Shown: positions 26,783-34,570 of the stretch, piece by piece
How the letters are laid out: the number at the start of each line of letters is the position of its first letter
Position numbering within the stretch: the first letter of the stretch is position 1
Assembly (NCBI GenBank): GCA_964627445.1
Contig: CAZVJF010000002.1
Location: forward strand, 1 to 64,000
DNA: 64,000 nucleotides
Reading direction: 5' to 3'
DNA from: Luteibaculum sp964627445
Lineage (GTDB): Bacteria; Bacteroidota; Bacteroidia; Flavobacteriales_D; Luteibaculaceae
The notes under the pieces: model-generated
Told to the model about the DNA's origin: nothing
The model's database searches: none
Seen by the model: only the letters and a program-made list of their open reading frames with translations
Made by a program: the position numbers and the translations under genes

Positions 26783-27496
26783 ATGAAATACACCGTGCCC
26801 GAAGATGGTTTTGTGCTACTTATTGATAAACCCTATGGCTGGACTTCCTTCCAAGTGGTAAATAAAGTGCGCTGGCTTATCAAGCGAAAAACGGGGAAGA
26901 AAAAAGTGAAAGTGGGCCATGCTGGCACTTTGGACCCCTTAGCCACAGGACTTTTGATTCTATGCGTGGGCAAGCAAACCAAAAACATTGCTACGCTTAC
27001 CGGGCAAGACAAAAGCTACGCAGCCAGTTTGCGCATGGGCTTGTGGAGTCCTTCTTACGATTTGGAAAAACGTGTCATACCGGTAGGCTGCACACCGCAG
27101 TTTAATGAAACCCAATGGCAGGAAACACTGGAGCAATTTCGGGGTATAGTAAACCAACGGCCACCGGCTTTCTCTGCCAAAAGAGTAAAAGGAAAACGTG
27201 CATATGAAGCGGCAAGAGCCGGAAACATTGCCCCCCTCAAGAGCCAGGAGGTGCATATTTTGCAATTGGAGGCCCAAGCAAACCGCTGGCCCAACGTAGA
27301 TTTCCAAACTAGTTGTAGCAAAGGCACCTACATACGCAGTTTGGCACACGATATAGGCATTGCGTACGGCTCTGCAGCCGTGCTTACCGCATTACGCAGA
27401 ACCCACATTGGCAATTTTAAGGTAGCCGATGCCGTTTCTATGACCGAAATTAGCCAGCACCTCAACCAAAAACTGATACCAGTGAACGGGGGTTAA
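26783..27496 (+). CDS. truB: tRNA pseudouridine-55 synthase
   Basis: 237 residues. It has the TruB start LLIDKPYGWTSFQVVNKVR, the catalytic loop VGHAGTLDPLATGLLILCVG (Asp in TLDPLATG), then KSYAASLRMG and the late CSKGTYIRSLAHDIG. It modifies U55 in the T-loop of tRNAs. The short C-terminus lacks a full PUA domain, as is common in Bacteroidota. It ends 67 bases before queA, which has its own promoter-like element. Confidence 0.96.
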   Translation: MKYTVPEDGFVLLIDKPYGWTSFQVVNKVRWLIKRKTGKKKVKVGHAGTLDPLATGLLILCVGKQTKNIATLTGQDKSYAASLRMGLWSPSYDLEKRVIPVGCTPQFNETQWQETLEQFRGIVNQRPPAFSAKRVKGKRAYEAARAGNIAPLKSQEVHILQLEAQANRWPNVDFQTSCSKGTYIRSLAHDIGIAYGSAAVLTALRRTHIGNFKVADAVSMTEISQHLNQKLIPVNGG

Positions 27497-27519
27497 TGCC
27501 TCTAAATGAGAATTTTAAT

Positions 27520-27527
27520 TAAGTTTG
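27520..27527 (+). promoter_or_regulatory. Candidate minus-7 element for queA
   Basis: TAAGTTTG fits TAnnTTTG and stands 36 bases before the queA ATG. No clear TTTG minus-33 element is seen at the usual distance. Confidence 0.45.
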
Positions 27528-27563
27528 CACCCCTTTTTAAGGGCACAATAGGCCACACTATTT

Positions 27564-28613
27564 ATGAAGCTTTCTCAGTTTAAATTAGAACTTCCCAAAG
27601 ATCTTATTGCAAAACATCCTACTCCAGACCGCGAGGATAGCCGCTTAATGGTGGTAAATCGCAAGGATGGATCCATAGAGCACAAAGTGTTTAGAGACAT
27701 CATCGATTATTTTGATGATCAGGATGTATTTATCCTAAACAACACCAAGGTTTTTCCTGCTCGTATGTACGGTAACAAGGAAAAAACGGGTGCTAAAATT
27801 GAGGTGTTTTTGCTGCGCGAGCTCAATCGCGAATCCCTACTTTGGGACGTGTTGGTAGATCCAGCCAGAAAAATACGCATTGGTAACAAGCTGTATTTTG
27901 GTGAAGATGATGCATTGGTTGCGGAGGTTATCGACAACACCACATCGCGTGGAAGAACCTTGCGTTTCTTATACGATGGCTCGCACGAAGATTTTAAAAA
28001 GACCATTATGTCTTTGGGTGAAACGCCCATACCCAAATACATAGACCGCGAGGTAGAGCCGGAAGACGCAGAGCGTTTTCAAACTGTATATGCCAAGCAC
28101 GAAGGTGCCGTAGCTGCTCCAACCGCAGGACTGCACTTCTCCAAAAACCTTTTGAAGCGCTTGGAGATTAAGGGCATCAACTTTGCAGAGATTACCCTAC
28201 ACGTGGGCTTGGGTACCTTTAGACCGGTAGAGGTTGAAGATTTAACCAAGCACAAAATGGATAGTGAGCAATACATTATTCCAGCCGAGACAGCCGAAAT
28301 GGTAAACAACGCTAAAGAAAACAAGCGTAAAGTAGTGGCGGTAGGAACCACCGTAATGCGTGCCATAGAATCTTCGGTAAGCTCTAGCGGAAAATTGAAT
28401 GCCGCTAACGACTGGACCAACAAGTTCATTTTTCCTCCTTACGAGTTTAGCATAGCGGACTGCATGGTAACCAATTTCCACATGCCAGAAAGCACCCTAT
28501 TAATGCAGGTAGCTGCTTTTGCTGGATACGACTTAGCCATGGAAGCTTACCAAGAAGCTATTAAAGAAAAGTACCGCTTCTTCACTTACGGAGATGCCAT
28601 GTTGATTATTTAA
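27564..28613 (+). CDS. queA: S-adenosylmethionine:tRNA ribosyltransferase-isomerase
   Basis: 349 residues. Family marks are LPKDLIAKHPTPDREDSRLMVV at the N-terminus, NNTKVFPARMYG (near 27,740-27,775), APTAGLHFS (near 28,115-28,140) and HVGLGTFRPVEVEDLTKH (near 28,200-28,250). QueA transfers the ribosyl part of SAM to preQ1 in tRNA to give epoxyqueuosine. The later step enzyme QueG or QueH is not in the window; the epoxide-reducing QueG route uses cobalamin, which is of interest given the B12 operon just downstream, but no link is shown. Confidence 0.97.
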   Translation: MKLSQFKLELPKDLIAKHPTPDREDSRLMVVNRKDGSIEHKVFRDIIDYFDDQDVFILNNTKVFPARMYGNKEKTGAKIEVFLLRELNRESLLWDVLVDPARKIRIGNKLYFGEDDALVAEVIDNTTSRGRTLRFLYDGSHEDFKKTIMSLGETPIPKYIDREVEPEDAERFQTVYAKHEGAVAAPTAGLHFSKNLLKRLEIKGINFAEITLHVGLGTFRPVEVEDLTKHKMDSEQYIIPAETAEMVNNAKENKRKVVAVGTTVMRAIESSVSSSGKLNAANDWTNKFIFPPYEFSIADCMVTNFHMPESTLLMQVAAFAGYDLAMEAYQEAIKEKYRFFTYGDAMLII

Positions 28614-28635
28614 AGCAATCCCATTGTACAAAACT

Positions 28636-28665
28636 AAACCCTCGCTTAGGCGGGGGTTTTTTGTT
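28636..28665 (+). terminator. Intrinsic terminator after queA
   Basis: AAACCCTCGC / GCGGGGGTTT around a four-base loop TTAG (one G-T pair), followed by a run of T. It separates queA from the B12 operon, whose promoter overlaps the end of the T-run. Confidence 0.85.
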
Positions 28666-28686
28666 TACTGGGGTTCACTACCTTTG
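28660..28686 (+). promoter_or_regulatory. Candidate promoter of the cobalamin operon
   Basis: TACCTTTG at 28,679-28,686 is an exact TAnnTTTG minus-7 element. A TTTG at 28,660-28,663 could be the minus-33 element, though a 15-base spacer is short. Transcription would start within a few bases of 28,689, where the riboswitch P1 stem begins, which supports the assignment. Confidence 0.6.
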
Positions 28687-28688
28687 CG

Positions 28689-28835
28689 GCATTGGTGCGC
28701 CAGCTTAAAAGGGAATACCGTGCAAGTCGGTAACAGTTCCCGCTGCTGTAATTTCCAATACATACTTGCCTAAAAGCCACTGATGCTATCGGGAAGGCGG
28801 CACGTATGGGAAAGAGTCAGAAGACCTGCCAATGC
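28689..28835 (+). promoter_or_regulatory. Cobalamin riboswitch aptamer
   Basis: The conserved parts occur in order: a GGTGCGCC-like start, AAAAGGGAA (28,708-28,715), ACCG-TGCAAGT-CGGT hairpin (28,717-28,731), CAG..CCCGCTGCTGTAA (the near-invariant core, 28,733-28,751), GCCACTG (28,776-28,782), GGGAAGGC (28,791-28,798), and the B12 box AGTCAGAAGACCTGCC (28,815-28,830). A perfect seven-base P1 closes it: GCATTGG (28,689-28,695) with CCAATGC (28,829-28,835). It should bind adenosylcobalamin or a related corrinoid and turn off the uptake genes that follow. Confidence 0.95.
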
Positions 28836-28913
28836 ATTTTGAGATCTCCGTTGCGGTGAACAACTGGGGTGAGCGCCTGCAGTGCGTGTCAAAATGCGTG
28901 TGTAAAGCACGTA
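28832..28913 (+). promoter_or_regulatory. Predicted riboswitch expression platform (anti-P1 helix and start-codon hairpin)
   Basis: GCATTTTGA (28,834-28,842) is exactly complementary to TCAAAATGC (28,889-28,897), and the helix extends by a G-T and an A-T pair. Its 5' arm overlaps the P1 3' strand, so the two exclude each other. A second hairpin, TGCGTG / CACGTA (28,895-28,900 with 28,908-28,913), shares the 3' arm of that helix and ends on the A of the ATG at 28,913. No T-run follows, so control is probably at translation. Pairings were found by eye, not folded. Confidence 0.55.
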
Positions 28914-29890
28914 TGATGAAACAGTATTTCCTTGTATGTATCGGGCTGTTCAGTCTGGTAGCTATGGTAGCCCAAACTCCCTGGGATGCGCATGTCAACG
29001 AATCTATACCGTGGGATGACGCTAGTATTTCGTACGGAGCTGCTTCTGTAGCAATAGAGCGCGGCTACATTAACCACCGCGATACCAACGCTACCTTTAC
29101 CCAAGACAGCACCACCAGCAATCGTGCATTTGCGGGCCAACCAAAAAACGCGGTAGGATTGACGCAAAACGTGGTGAGTCTGGGCGATTTTGGCCAAGCC
29201 ACGCTCCAATTTAATCCCCCAATTGGCAACAGCACGGGAAGCGATTTTGCCGTTTTTGAAAATGGATTTAATGCCCCAGGCGAAGGAAAATACTTTTTAG
29301 AATTGGCCCATGTGGCTGTAAGCAGCGATGGCCAACGTTTTGTCTTCTTTCCCGCCAACAGCTATACCCAAACCACAGAACAAGTGGCTAGTTTTGAGGG
29401 CATAGCACCCGAAAACTTAGAAAACCTGGCGGGTTGTTTTCCCCATCCTTACGGTACGGGCTTCGACCTTAGCCTATTGCAAGACTGCACTGCCATTAAC
29501 ATCAACCGAATTACCCACGTGCGCCTGGTAGATGTTTGTGGAGATATAAACGCCCCCAAAAACTCAGACACCCGTGGCACCCCCATTAACGACCCCTATC
29601 CTACCGCATTTCATTCGGGTGGATTTGACTTAATGGCCGTTGGCGTTATCCACGCATCTACCCAAACCGTAGATAATATGGCCCGCGTTGCTCCCAACCC
29701 AGTAGCGCCCCAACAAAAGGTGCAGCTCTTGTGGAATGAGCCCCTTACCCACCACCAGTGGGTATCGGCCAGTGGCAAAATATTAAGTACGGGAGGAAGC
29801 AAGGTAAGCGCTCCACAACAGTCTGGTAGCTACTTTCTTAAGGTGCAATCGGCCACCAGTGTGCAGTGGATTAAAGTGCAGGTGGAATGA
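28913..29890 (+). CDS. T9SS-sorted surface protein of the B12 operon
   Basis: Start chosen at the first of two adjacent ATGs (28,913, 28,916); the frame runs further up but into the riboswitch. A signal peptide (YFLVCIGLFSLVAMVAQ) is followed by a domain with NSTGSDFAVFENGF, FLELAHVAVSSDGQRFVFFP and AGCFPHPYGTGFDLS, a pattern I associate with surface proteins next to B12-type TonB receptors in Bacteroidota. The last 70 residues (VAPNPVAPQQKVQL to the end) look like a type A sorting domain. It probably sits on the cell surface and helps capture cobalamin or its carriers, which is inferred from riboswitch control. It overlaps the receptor gene by four bases. Confidence 0.8.
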   Translation: MMKQYFLVCIGLFSLVAMVAQTPWDAHVNESIPWDDASISYGAASVAIERGYINHRDTNATFTQDSTTSNRAFAGQPKNAVGLTQNVVSLGDFGQATLQFNPPIGNSTGSDFAVFENGFNAPGEGKYFLELAHVAVSSDGQRFVFFPANSYTQTTEQVASFEGIAPENLENLAGCFPHPYGTGFDLSLLQDCTAININRITHVRLVDVCGDINAPKNSDTRGTPINDPYPTAFHSGGFDLMAVGVIHASTQTVDNMARVAPNPVAPQQKVQLLWNEPLTHHQWVSASGKILSTGGSKVSAPQQSGSYFLKVQSATSVQWIKVQVE

Positions 29891-31782
29891 GGACATTAAT
29901 CACCTTTGTTTGCTTGCTTTACGTGAGTTTAGTTTGGGCCCAAGAGGACACTTTAGACTTGCGCGAAGTAGCCGTCATTGCCCTACAAAAACGAATAGCT
30001 CAAGAAACCCTTACTCCCATAGAAGCGCCCACAGGCCAGGGAGCTGCTGCGCTGTTGGCCCAACATGCTGCCGTGTACATTAAAGATTACGGCCCAGGAA
30101 CCTTGAGTACCATAAGCCTACGCGGAGCCTCAGCTGGACAAACCCAGATAATTTGGAATGGAGCCGTACTGAACAATCCGTTAAGCGGGCAAAGCGATCT
30201 CAGTCTGTTGCCCGGCTTCCTAATAGAAAATGCTGCAGTAAGCCAGGCAGGAAATATGGATGGCTCCTTTGGCGGCAATGTCAACTTCAGTTCACAAGCT
30301 TTGCCGTGGCACGCAACACGGGCGCATCGCACCCAAATTACCCAAGAACTGGGCAGTTTTGGCAAAAGCGCTACCCGTGCTCAAATAAAATTCAAAAATG
30401 GGCTTAATCGCGGGCACATTGCGGTGTACCGAGAAAAAGCAGATAACGATTTTCGCTTTACCAATACTGCACGCGCTGGTTTTCCAGAACAAACACAGCA
30501 AAACGGACAGTATCAACAGCAAGGTATCTACGCCAGTATGCAGCACTTGCTAGGCCGCAGCCAGTTGCGCTGGTGGATTTGGAAACAAGAATACGATCGC
30601 AATCTGCCTACCATAATGTCTTACCAAGGTGCAGGACGGCAAGAAACACAAGAAGACAACGACACCCGCTGGCAACTGCAATGGCAGCACTACGGCAAAA
30701 AAAGCCAATGGAAACTGCAGTGGAATGCAGCCTTGCTCAACAATCGCTACGTCTTAGAAAATAAGGTACAGGAAGATTACCGCGCTTTTGTGAAATCGCA
30801 AAACGCAGTGTTTCAAAACCGCCTTGTTACGGCCTATCAGATCCAGACAAAGGATTTTAAATATGCCTTGGAGCAGGAATTGCAGCATGAAACGGGCGGT
30901 TTTAGCGAGCAAATTTCTGAGCAAAACCAAAGCTGGAATCGCAGCATTTACAAACCCAGCGCCCAAGTTGGTTTTGCCAATGAGACCTGGGCCGCTTCGG
31001 TTAAAACACAAGTCCTACTTCTAAATTTCAACAAAGGATACACTGCTATTCAAGCACAGGTAAAGCACAGCAGAAAAATGGGGCCGGGTGCCGCCACGCA
31101 CGCGCTCACGGTAGAACGCAATGTGCGCATTCCCACGTTAAACGATTTGTATTGGTTTCCTGGGGGCAACCCCAACTTGCTACCCGAACAAGCACTGGGC
31201 GCTAACTACAGCCTGCAATGGGAAACACGCAAAAGCCCTTTTCAATGGACAATAGCACCGATGGTTTACGGCCGTAGCGTATCCAACTATATTCTCTGGA
31301 AACCCAGCGAGTTTGGATACTGGCGCCCACAAAATGTAGCAGAAGTCTATAGTTACGGGCTAGAATTGGACTTGGAGCTGCAATGGCAATGGCACTCTGG
31401 GCTCACTATCCTATCTACCACCAAAGGCGGTTGGAACCAAACCTACGATGCATCCAACCCCAACCGAACCCAATTGATGTACACGCCCGCTACCACAGGT
31501 AACCAATGGCTAAGCTTGCAGTGGAAGACCTTAAAAATGGGACTGGGATGGCAGTATGTGGATACCCGCAATACGCAGACCCAAGAAACTACCTTGCGTT
31601 TTAACCAATTGCCTGCATACCAGTTATTTCACAGCTATTTGGAGTACGGCTGGATTACGGAAAAATTGGAATACCACCTAAGCGCACGCTGGAACAACAT
31701 GGCCAATACCCCGTACCAAAACGTGTTGTGGCGAGCTATGCCCGGTAGCAACGTTAACCTAAGCTTTAGCCTGGTTTTATGA
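29887..31782 (+). CDS. TonB-dependent outer-membrane receptor, predicted cobalamin transporter (BtuB-like)
   Basis: 631 residues. A signal peptide ends near residue 18 (LVWAQ), followed by a TonB-box-like DTLDLREVAVIAL. The plug domain holds TISLRGASAGQTQIIWNGAVLNNP and ENAAVSQAGNMDGSFGGNVNF (near 30,100-30,300). The rest is barrel, ending with an aromatic-rich strand NVNLSFSLVL. Riboswitch control and coupling by ATGA to both neighbours support corrinoid transport. No CarboxypepD_reg or SusD partner is present, which argues against a glycan receptor. btuCDF-like inner-membrane genes are not in the window. Confidence 0.85.
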   Translation: MRTLITFVCLLYVSLVWAQEDTLDLREVAVIALQKRIAQETLTPIEAPTGQGAAALLAQHAAVYIKDYGPGTLSTISLRGASAGQTQIIWNGAVLNNPLSGQSDLSLLPGFLIENAAVSQAGNMDGSFGGNVNFSSQALPWHATRAHRTQITQELGSFGKSATRAQIKFKNGLNRGHIAVYREKADNDFRFTNTARAGFPEQTQQNGQYQQQGIYASMQHLLGRSQLRWWIWKQEYDRNLPTIMSYQGAGRQETQEDNDTRWQLQWQHYGKKSQWKLQWNAALLNNRYVLENKVQEDYRAFVKSQNAVFQNRLVTAYQIQTKDFKYALEQELQHETGGFSEQISEQNQSWNRSIYKPSAQVGFANETWAASVKTQVLLLNFNKGYTAIQAQVKHSRKMGPGAATHALTVERNVRIPTLNDLYWFPGGNPNLLPEQALGANYSLQWETRKSPFQWTIAPMVYGRSVSNYILWKPSEFGYWRPQNVAEVYSYGLELDLELQWQWHSGLTILSTTKGGWNQTYDASNPNRTQLMYTPATTGNQWLSLQWKTLKMGLGWQYVDTRNTQTQETTLRFNQLPAYQLFHSYLEYGWITEKLEYHLSARWNNMANTPYQNVLWRAMPGSNVNLSFSLVL

Positions 31783-32837
31783 GAAAAATAATAGCCCTAA
31801 TGGTTGCAGCATGCTGTTTTGGATGCAGCCCCAAAGAAATCGCTGAGGAAGGCTGTACTGGAAAACCGTTTAATCCGAGCAACGGAATCTTAGTTTGTAA
31901 CGAGGGCAATTTTACGTTTGGAAACGCCTCGGTTTCCTTTGTTTCGAATAATGGTACGGTTACCAATGAAATTTACGCCCAAGCCAATTGTCTTCCCCTG
32001 GGTGATGTGTTGCAGTCGGCTGCTCGTATCAAGAACAAGCTATGGTTGGTAGTAAATAACTCAGGGAAAATTGCGGTTTGTAACGCCAACACGCTACAGC
32101 AAGAGGCAGAAATTACGGGACTAACTTCGCCCCGGTACGTACAGCCTATAAACGACACCCTAGCTGCGGTTAGCGATTTATACAACACTGCGCTAACTTT
32201 GGTACATACCGCCAACTACAGCGTAGTAGGCACCATTGCGCTGGGAACTTCGAGCGAGCCGCTTGTTCGCGTACAGAATGCGCTGTATACCAGCGCTTGG
32301 TCGCAAGACAGCACATTGCATAAAATAGACCTCAACACATTCAGCTTAGTATCATCGGTAGTGGTGGGGGCGCAGCCGGTAGACCTTGCCGTAGACCAAC
32401 AAGGTACACTTTGGGTTCTTTGCCAGGGAAGTGCTACATCCCGTGCCTGCTTGGTGCAGGTAAATCCAGAAAGTATGGAAATCATGCAGCGAATTTCCTT
32501 TAAAAACCCTGCAGCAAGTGCCTCAAGCTTAGTATACCACGCCCCATCCAACCAATTGATTTTTATAGCCAACAGCCATCCTGCCGATGCCGAATTGGCC
32601 GGTGGTGTATTTGCACTTCATACCGATTCCACCCGCATACCCAGCCAACCCCTAATAGCAAACAATGGACGTTTGTTTTATGAACTGCACTACGATACGA
32701 ATACCAATAGCCTGTGGGTAAGCGATGCTAAAGATTACTTACAACAGGGAAGTGTTTGTCAATATGCTCTACTTGGAAATTCAGTAAGCACCTGCCAAGA
32801 GGTAGGAATCATTCCTGGATATATGTTGTCTTTGTAG
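31779..32837 (+). CDS. BtuG-like beta-propeller surface lipoprotein (YncE/DUF5074-type)
   Basis: 352 residues with a lipobox (AACCFGC, lipidated Cys about 16). The mature part has propeller repeats: GNASVSFVSNNGTVTNEIYAQANCLPLGDVLQS is split over two strands at residues 48-80, followed by NNSGKIAVCNANTLQ, SPRYVQPINDTLAAVSDLYN and VVGAQPVDLAVDQQGTLWVLCQG. This order closely follows the DUF5074/YncE proteins that in Bacteroides include BtuG, a surface lipoprotein binding B12 very tightly and capping BtuB. Genes for receptor and propeller overlap by four bases, as expected of partners. Identity as BtuG is inferred from family and position. Confidence 0.8.
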   Translation: MRKIIALMVAACCFGCSPKEIAEEGCTGKPFNPSNGILVCNEGNFTFGNASVSFVSNNGTVTNEIYAQANCLPLGDVLQSAARIKNKLWLVVNNSGKIAVCNANTLQQEAEITGLTSPRYVQPINDTLAAVSDLYNTALTLVHTANYSVVGTIALGTSSEPLVRVQNALYTSAWSQDSTLHKIDLNTFSLVSSVVVGAQPVDLAVDQQGTLWVLCQGSATSRACLVQVNPESMEIMQRISFKNPAASASSLVYHAPSNQLIFIANSHPADAELAGGVFALHTDSTRIPSQPLIANNGRLFYELHYDTNTNSLWVSDAKDYLQQGSVCQYALLGNSVSTCQEVGIIPGYMLSL

Positions 32838-32961
32838 CACCTACTGGAATAAGGTTATCAAAACGGTCTTCTTTTAGGGAAAAAAGTGCCGAAAAACGCC
32901 TGAAATTATTCACTTCTTTTAACGATTTCCCTACCTTTCGGCATCCTCAAACCGCCCTAGC

Positions 32962-33513
32962 ATGTACTACCGAAAGGAAAAGAGAAAGAGTTTAGGAGCT
33001 CGCCTTTTCGATATCTTACTTCTTGCCGCTATTATTTTAGCTGGATTGCACTATTTGCAATCTGAAGAAGACGAAGATGCCGCAGCAGCCGCGCAAGCAG
33101 CTCGCAATAGCATCGTGGCCCAGAATGAGGCAACCGTTGCCAACCTCAAAACCCTGCTCAAACAAAGTATACAGCGCCACAGCAAAATCTCAGATCAGCT
33201 AGACTCTATCCACAACGGACCCTATTGGACCTGGAAACGCATGGATTTTTATGAACCCATCATCTTTAAGCAAGAACTAGAGTACACGCTGTACCCTTGC
33301 AGCCAAACCTGGCAAGACAGCGTGGTGCATGCCAAAGCCCAGCAAGCGCTCTGTTTCCTGTTACCACAAAAGCAAGAAGAGTTTGTATCCCTATTTCAAG
33401 ATGCTCCCATGTGGTTAAACCAAGAAACGCGCGATAAATTGGTTATTGCCAAGAACAAAATGCACCTTTGGGTAGATATAGAGAAACGCACGCTTGCGTT
33501 ACTCGAAAAATAA
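32962..33513 (+). CDS. Small membrane-anchored protein of unknown function
   Basis: 183 residues. A basic N-terminus (YYRKEKRKSLGARL) is followed by one hydrophobic helix (FDILLLAAIILAGLHYL) and an acidic, alanine-rich stretch (SEEDEDAAAAAQAA). The rest is helical and contains no domain I recognise. It likely sits in the inner membrane with its C-terminus outside. A partial minus-7 match TACCTTTC (32,932-32,939) lies 22 bases upstream. gpx follows after five bases, so the two may be cotranscribed. Confidence 0.7.
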   Translation: MYYRKEKRKSLGARLFDILLLAAIILAGLHYLQSEEDEDAAAAAQAARNSIVAQNEATVANLKTLLKQSIQRHSKISDQLDSIHNGPYWTWKRMDFYEPIIFKQELEYTLYPCSQTWQDSVVHAKAQQALCFLLPQKQEEFVSLFQDAPMWLNQETRDKLVIAKNKMHLWVDIEKRTLALLEK

Positions 33514-33518
33514 CTACC

Positions 33519-34073
33519 ATGGCCGTTGTTAAATCGCTACTCAAAGGAATTTTACCCATTACCGAATTGCCACGCATTGATGCTCCTGTAAACGGTATGG
33601 ACATCCCATTCAAAACGCTACAAGGAAAAACAGTGCGCCTAAGCGATTTTCCCAACCACCATTTTCTTCTGGTTAATACCGCTACTGAATGTGGATTTAC
33701 ACCGCAATTAAAAGGCCTGCAGCAATTTGCCAAAGATTTTGAAGGAAAGGTAAAAGTGATAGGCTTTCCATGTAACCAGTTTAAAAACCAGGAACCCCGA
33801 GAAGGAGACGAAATTTCTAGCTACTGCGAAATGAATTATGGCGTAGATTTTTTGCTTTCTGAAAAGCTGGATGTAAAAGGCGAAAACCAGCACCCGCTGT
33901 TCACTTGGTTATGCCAAAAAGAAAAGAATGGTGTGCTTGACTCGGAGGTAGAGTGGAACTTTCAAAAATATTGGGTAGACCCCACCGGTGCCTTGCGCGC
34001 AGTTATTTACACCCCAACCAAGCCCAGTAGCAAATCGGTTTATACCTTTGCAAAAAAAATGCTGGCACAATGA
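33519..34073 (+). CDS. Glutathione peroxidase-family thiol peroxidase
   Basis: 184 residues from the ATG at 33,519; a frame start at 33,468 lies inside the previous gene. The catalytic tetrad is visible: Cys58 in TATECGFTPQ (Cys in place of selenocysteine), Gln87 in FPCNQF, and Trp146-Asn147 in VEWNFQK. Cys85 in the same FPCNQF motif is the likely resolving cysteine, as in thioredoxin-dependent members. Bacteroidota generally lack glutathione, so thioredoxin is the more likely reductant. No selenocysteine codon is involved. It overlaps the CxxCH lipoprotein gene by ATGA. Confidence 0.93.
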   Translation: MAVVKSLLKGILPITELPRIDAPVNGMDIPFKTLQGKTVRLSDFPNHHFLLVNTATECGFTPQLKGLQQFAKDFEGKVKVIGFPCNQFKNQEPREGDEISSYCEMNYGVDFLLSEKLDVKGENQHPLFTWLCQKEKNGVLDSEVEWNFQKYWVDPTGALRAVIYTPTKPSSKSVYTFAKKMLAQ

Positions 34074-34567
34074 TAAAGTGGACCTTTTGGGGCGTATTTG
34101 CGCTTATGGTAATTGCCGCTTGCAACCAAAACAAAACAGATAATCCCCAAACCCAAGTTTCCCAACAAACCCATACGGAACAGGAAGAGCATGAGCAGGT
34201 GGAGCTTGCCATATACATGGCACGCTTGCAACGCTACATGGAAAAAGCCTATTGGTCTGCCAAAAGCAACAACGAGGCGCTGCACAACTTTTACATCCAC
34301 GAAATGGAGGAAACTATGGAGCACGTGCAAGAAGCAGGCATTACCGAGGATGGGGTAAACATCTCGTACAATATGCTGCAGTTTGGCCTTAAAAGTCTGG
34401 AAACCTATGAAAGCCGAATAGCTGAAGAAGGTTTGGCCTCCTACCCTACCCATTTCCAGAATTTGATTAATGGCTGCAACGGTTGCCACCTCACCAGCAA
34501 AAAGGGCATGATAAAAATTCAAGCTCCCAGCGTAAACCATTACAGCTCGCAAGACTTTACGCCTTAA
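34070..34567 (+). CDS. Lipoprotein with a single CxxCH heme motif (cytochrome c'-like)
   Basis: 165 residues. A lipobox (MVIAAC, Cys18) precedes a Gln/Glu/His-rich linker, then helices (VELAIYMARLQRYMEKAYWSAK, HEMEETMEHVQEAG, YNMLQFGLKSLETYESRI) and near the C-terminus NGCNGCHLTSKKG, a CxxCH heme c attachment site (C136, C139, H140). A four-helix bundle with heme at the C-terminal helix is the layout of cytochrome c'/c556. Such proteins bind NO or CO or transfer electrons. The four-base overlap with the thiol peroxidase gene suggests a shared oxidative or nitrosative stress context. Fold is inferred by pattern only. Confidence 0.7.
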   Translation: MIKWTFWGVFALMVIAACNQNKTDNPQTQVSQQTHTEQEEHEQVELAIYMARLQRYMEKAYWSAKSNNEALHNFYIHEMEETMEHVQEAGITEDGVNISYNMLQFGLKSLETYESRIAEEGLASYPTHFQNLINGCNGCHLTSKKGMIKIQAPSVNHYSSQDFTP

Positions 34568-34570
34568 CCT

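Noticed and set aside
33519..34073. Glutathione-dependent peroxidase
   Set aside because: Catalytic Cys plus a second Cys in FPCNQF fits a thioredoxin-linked enzyme, and glutathione is not usual in Bacteroidota.
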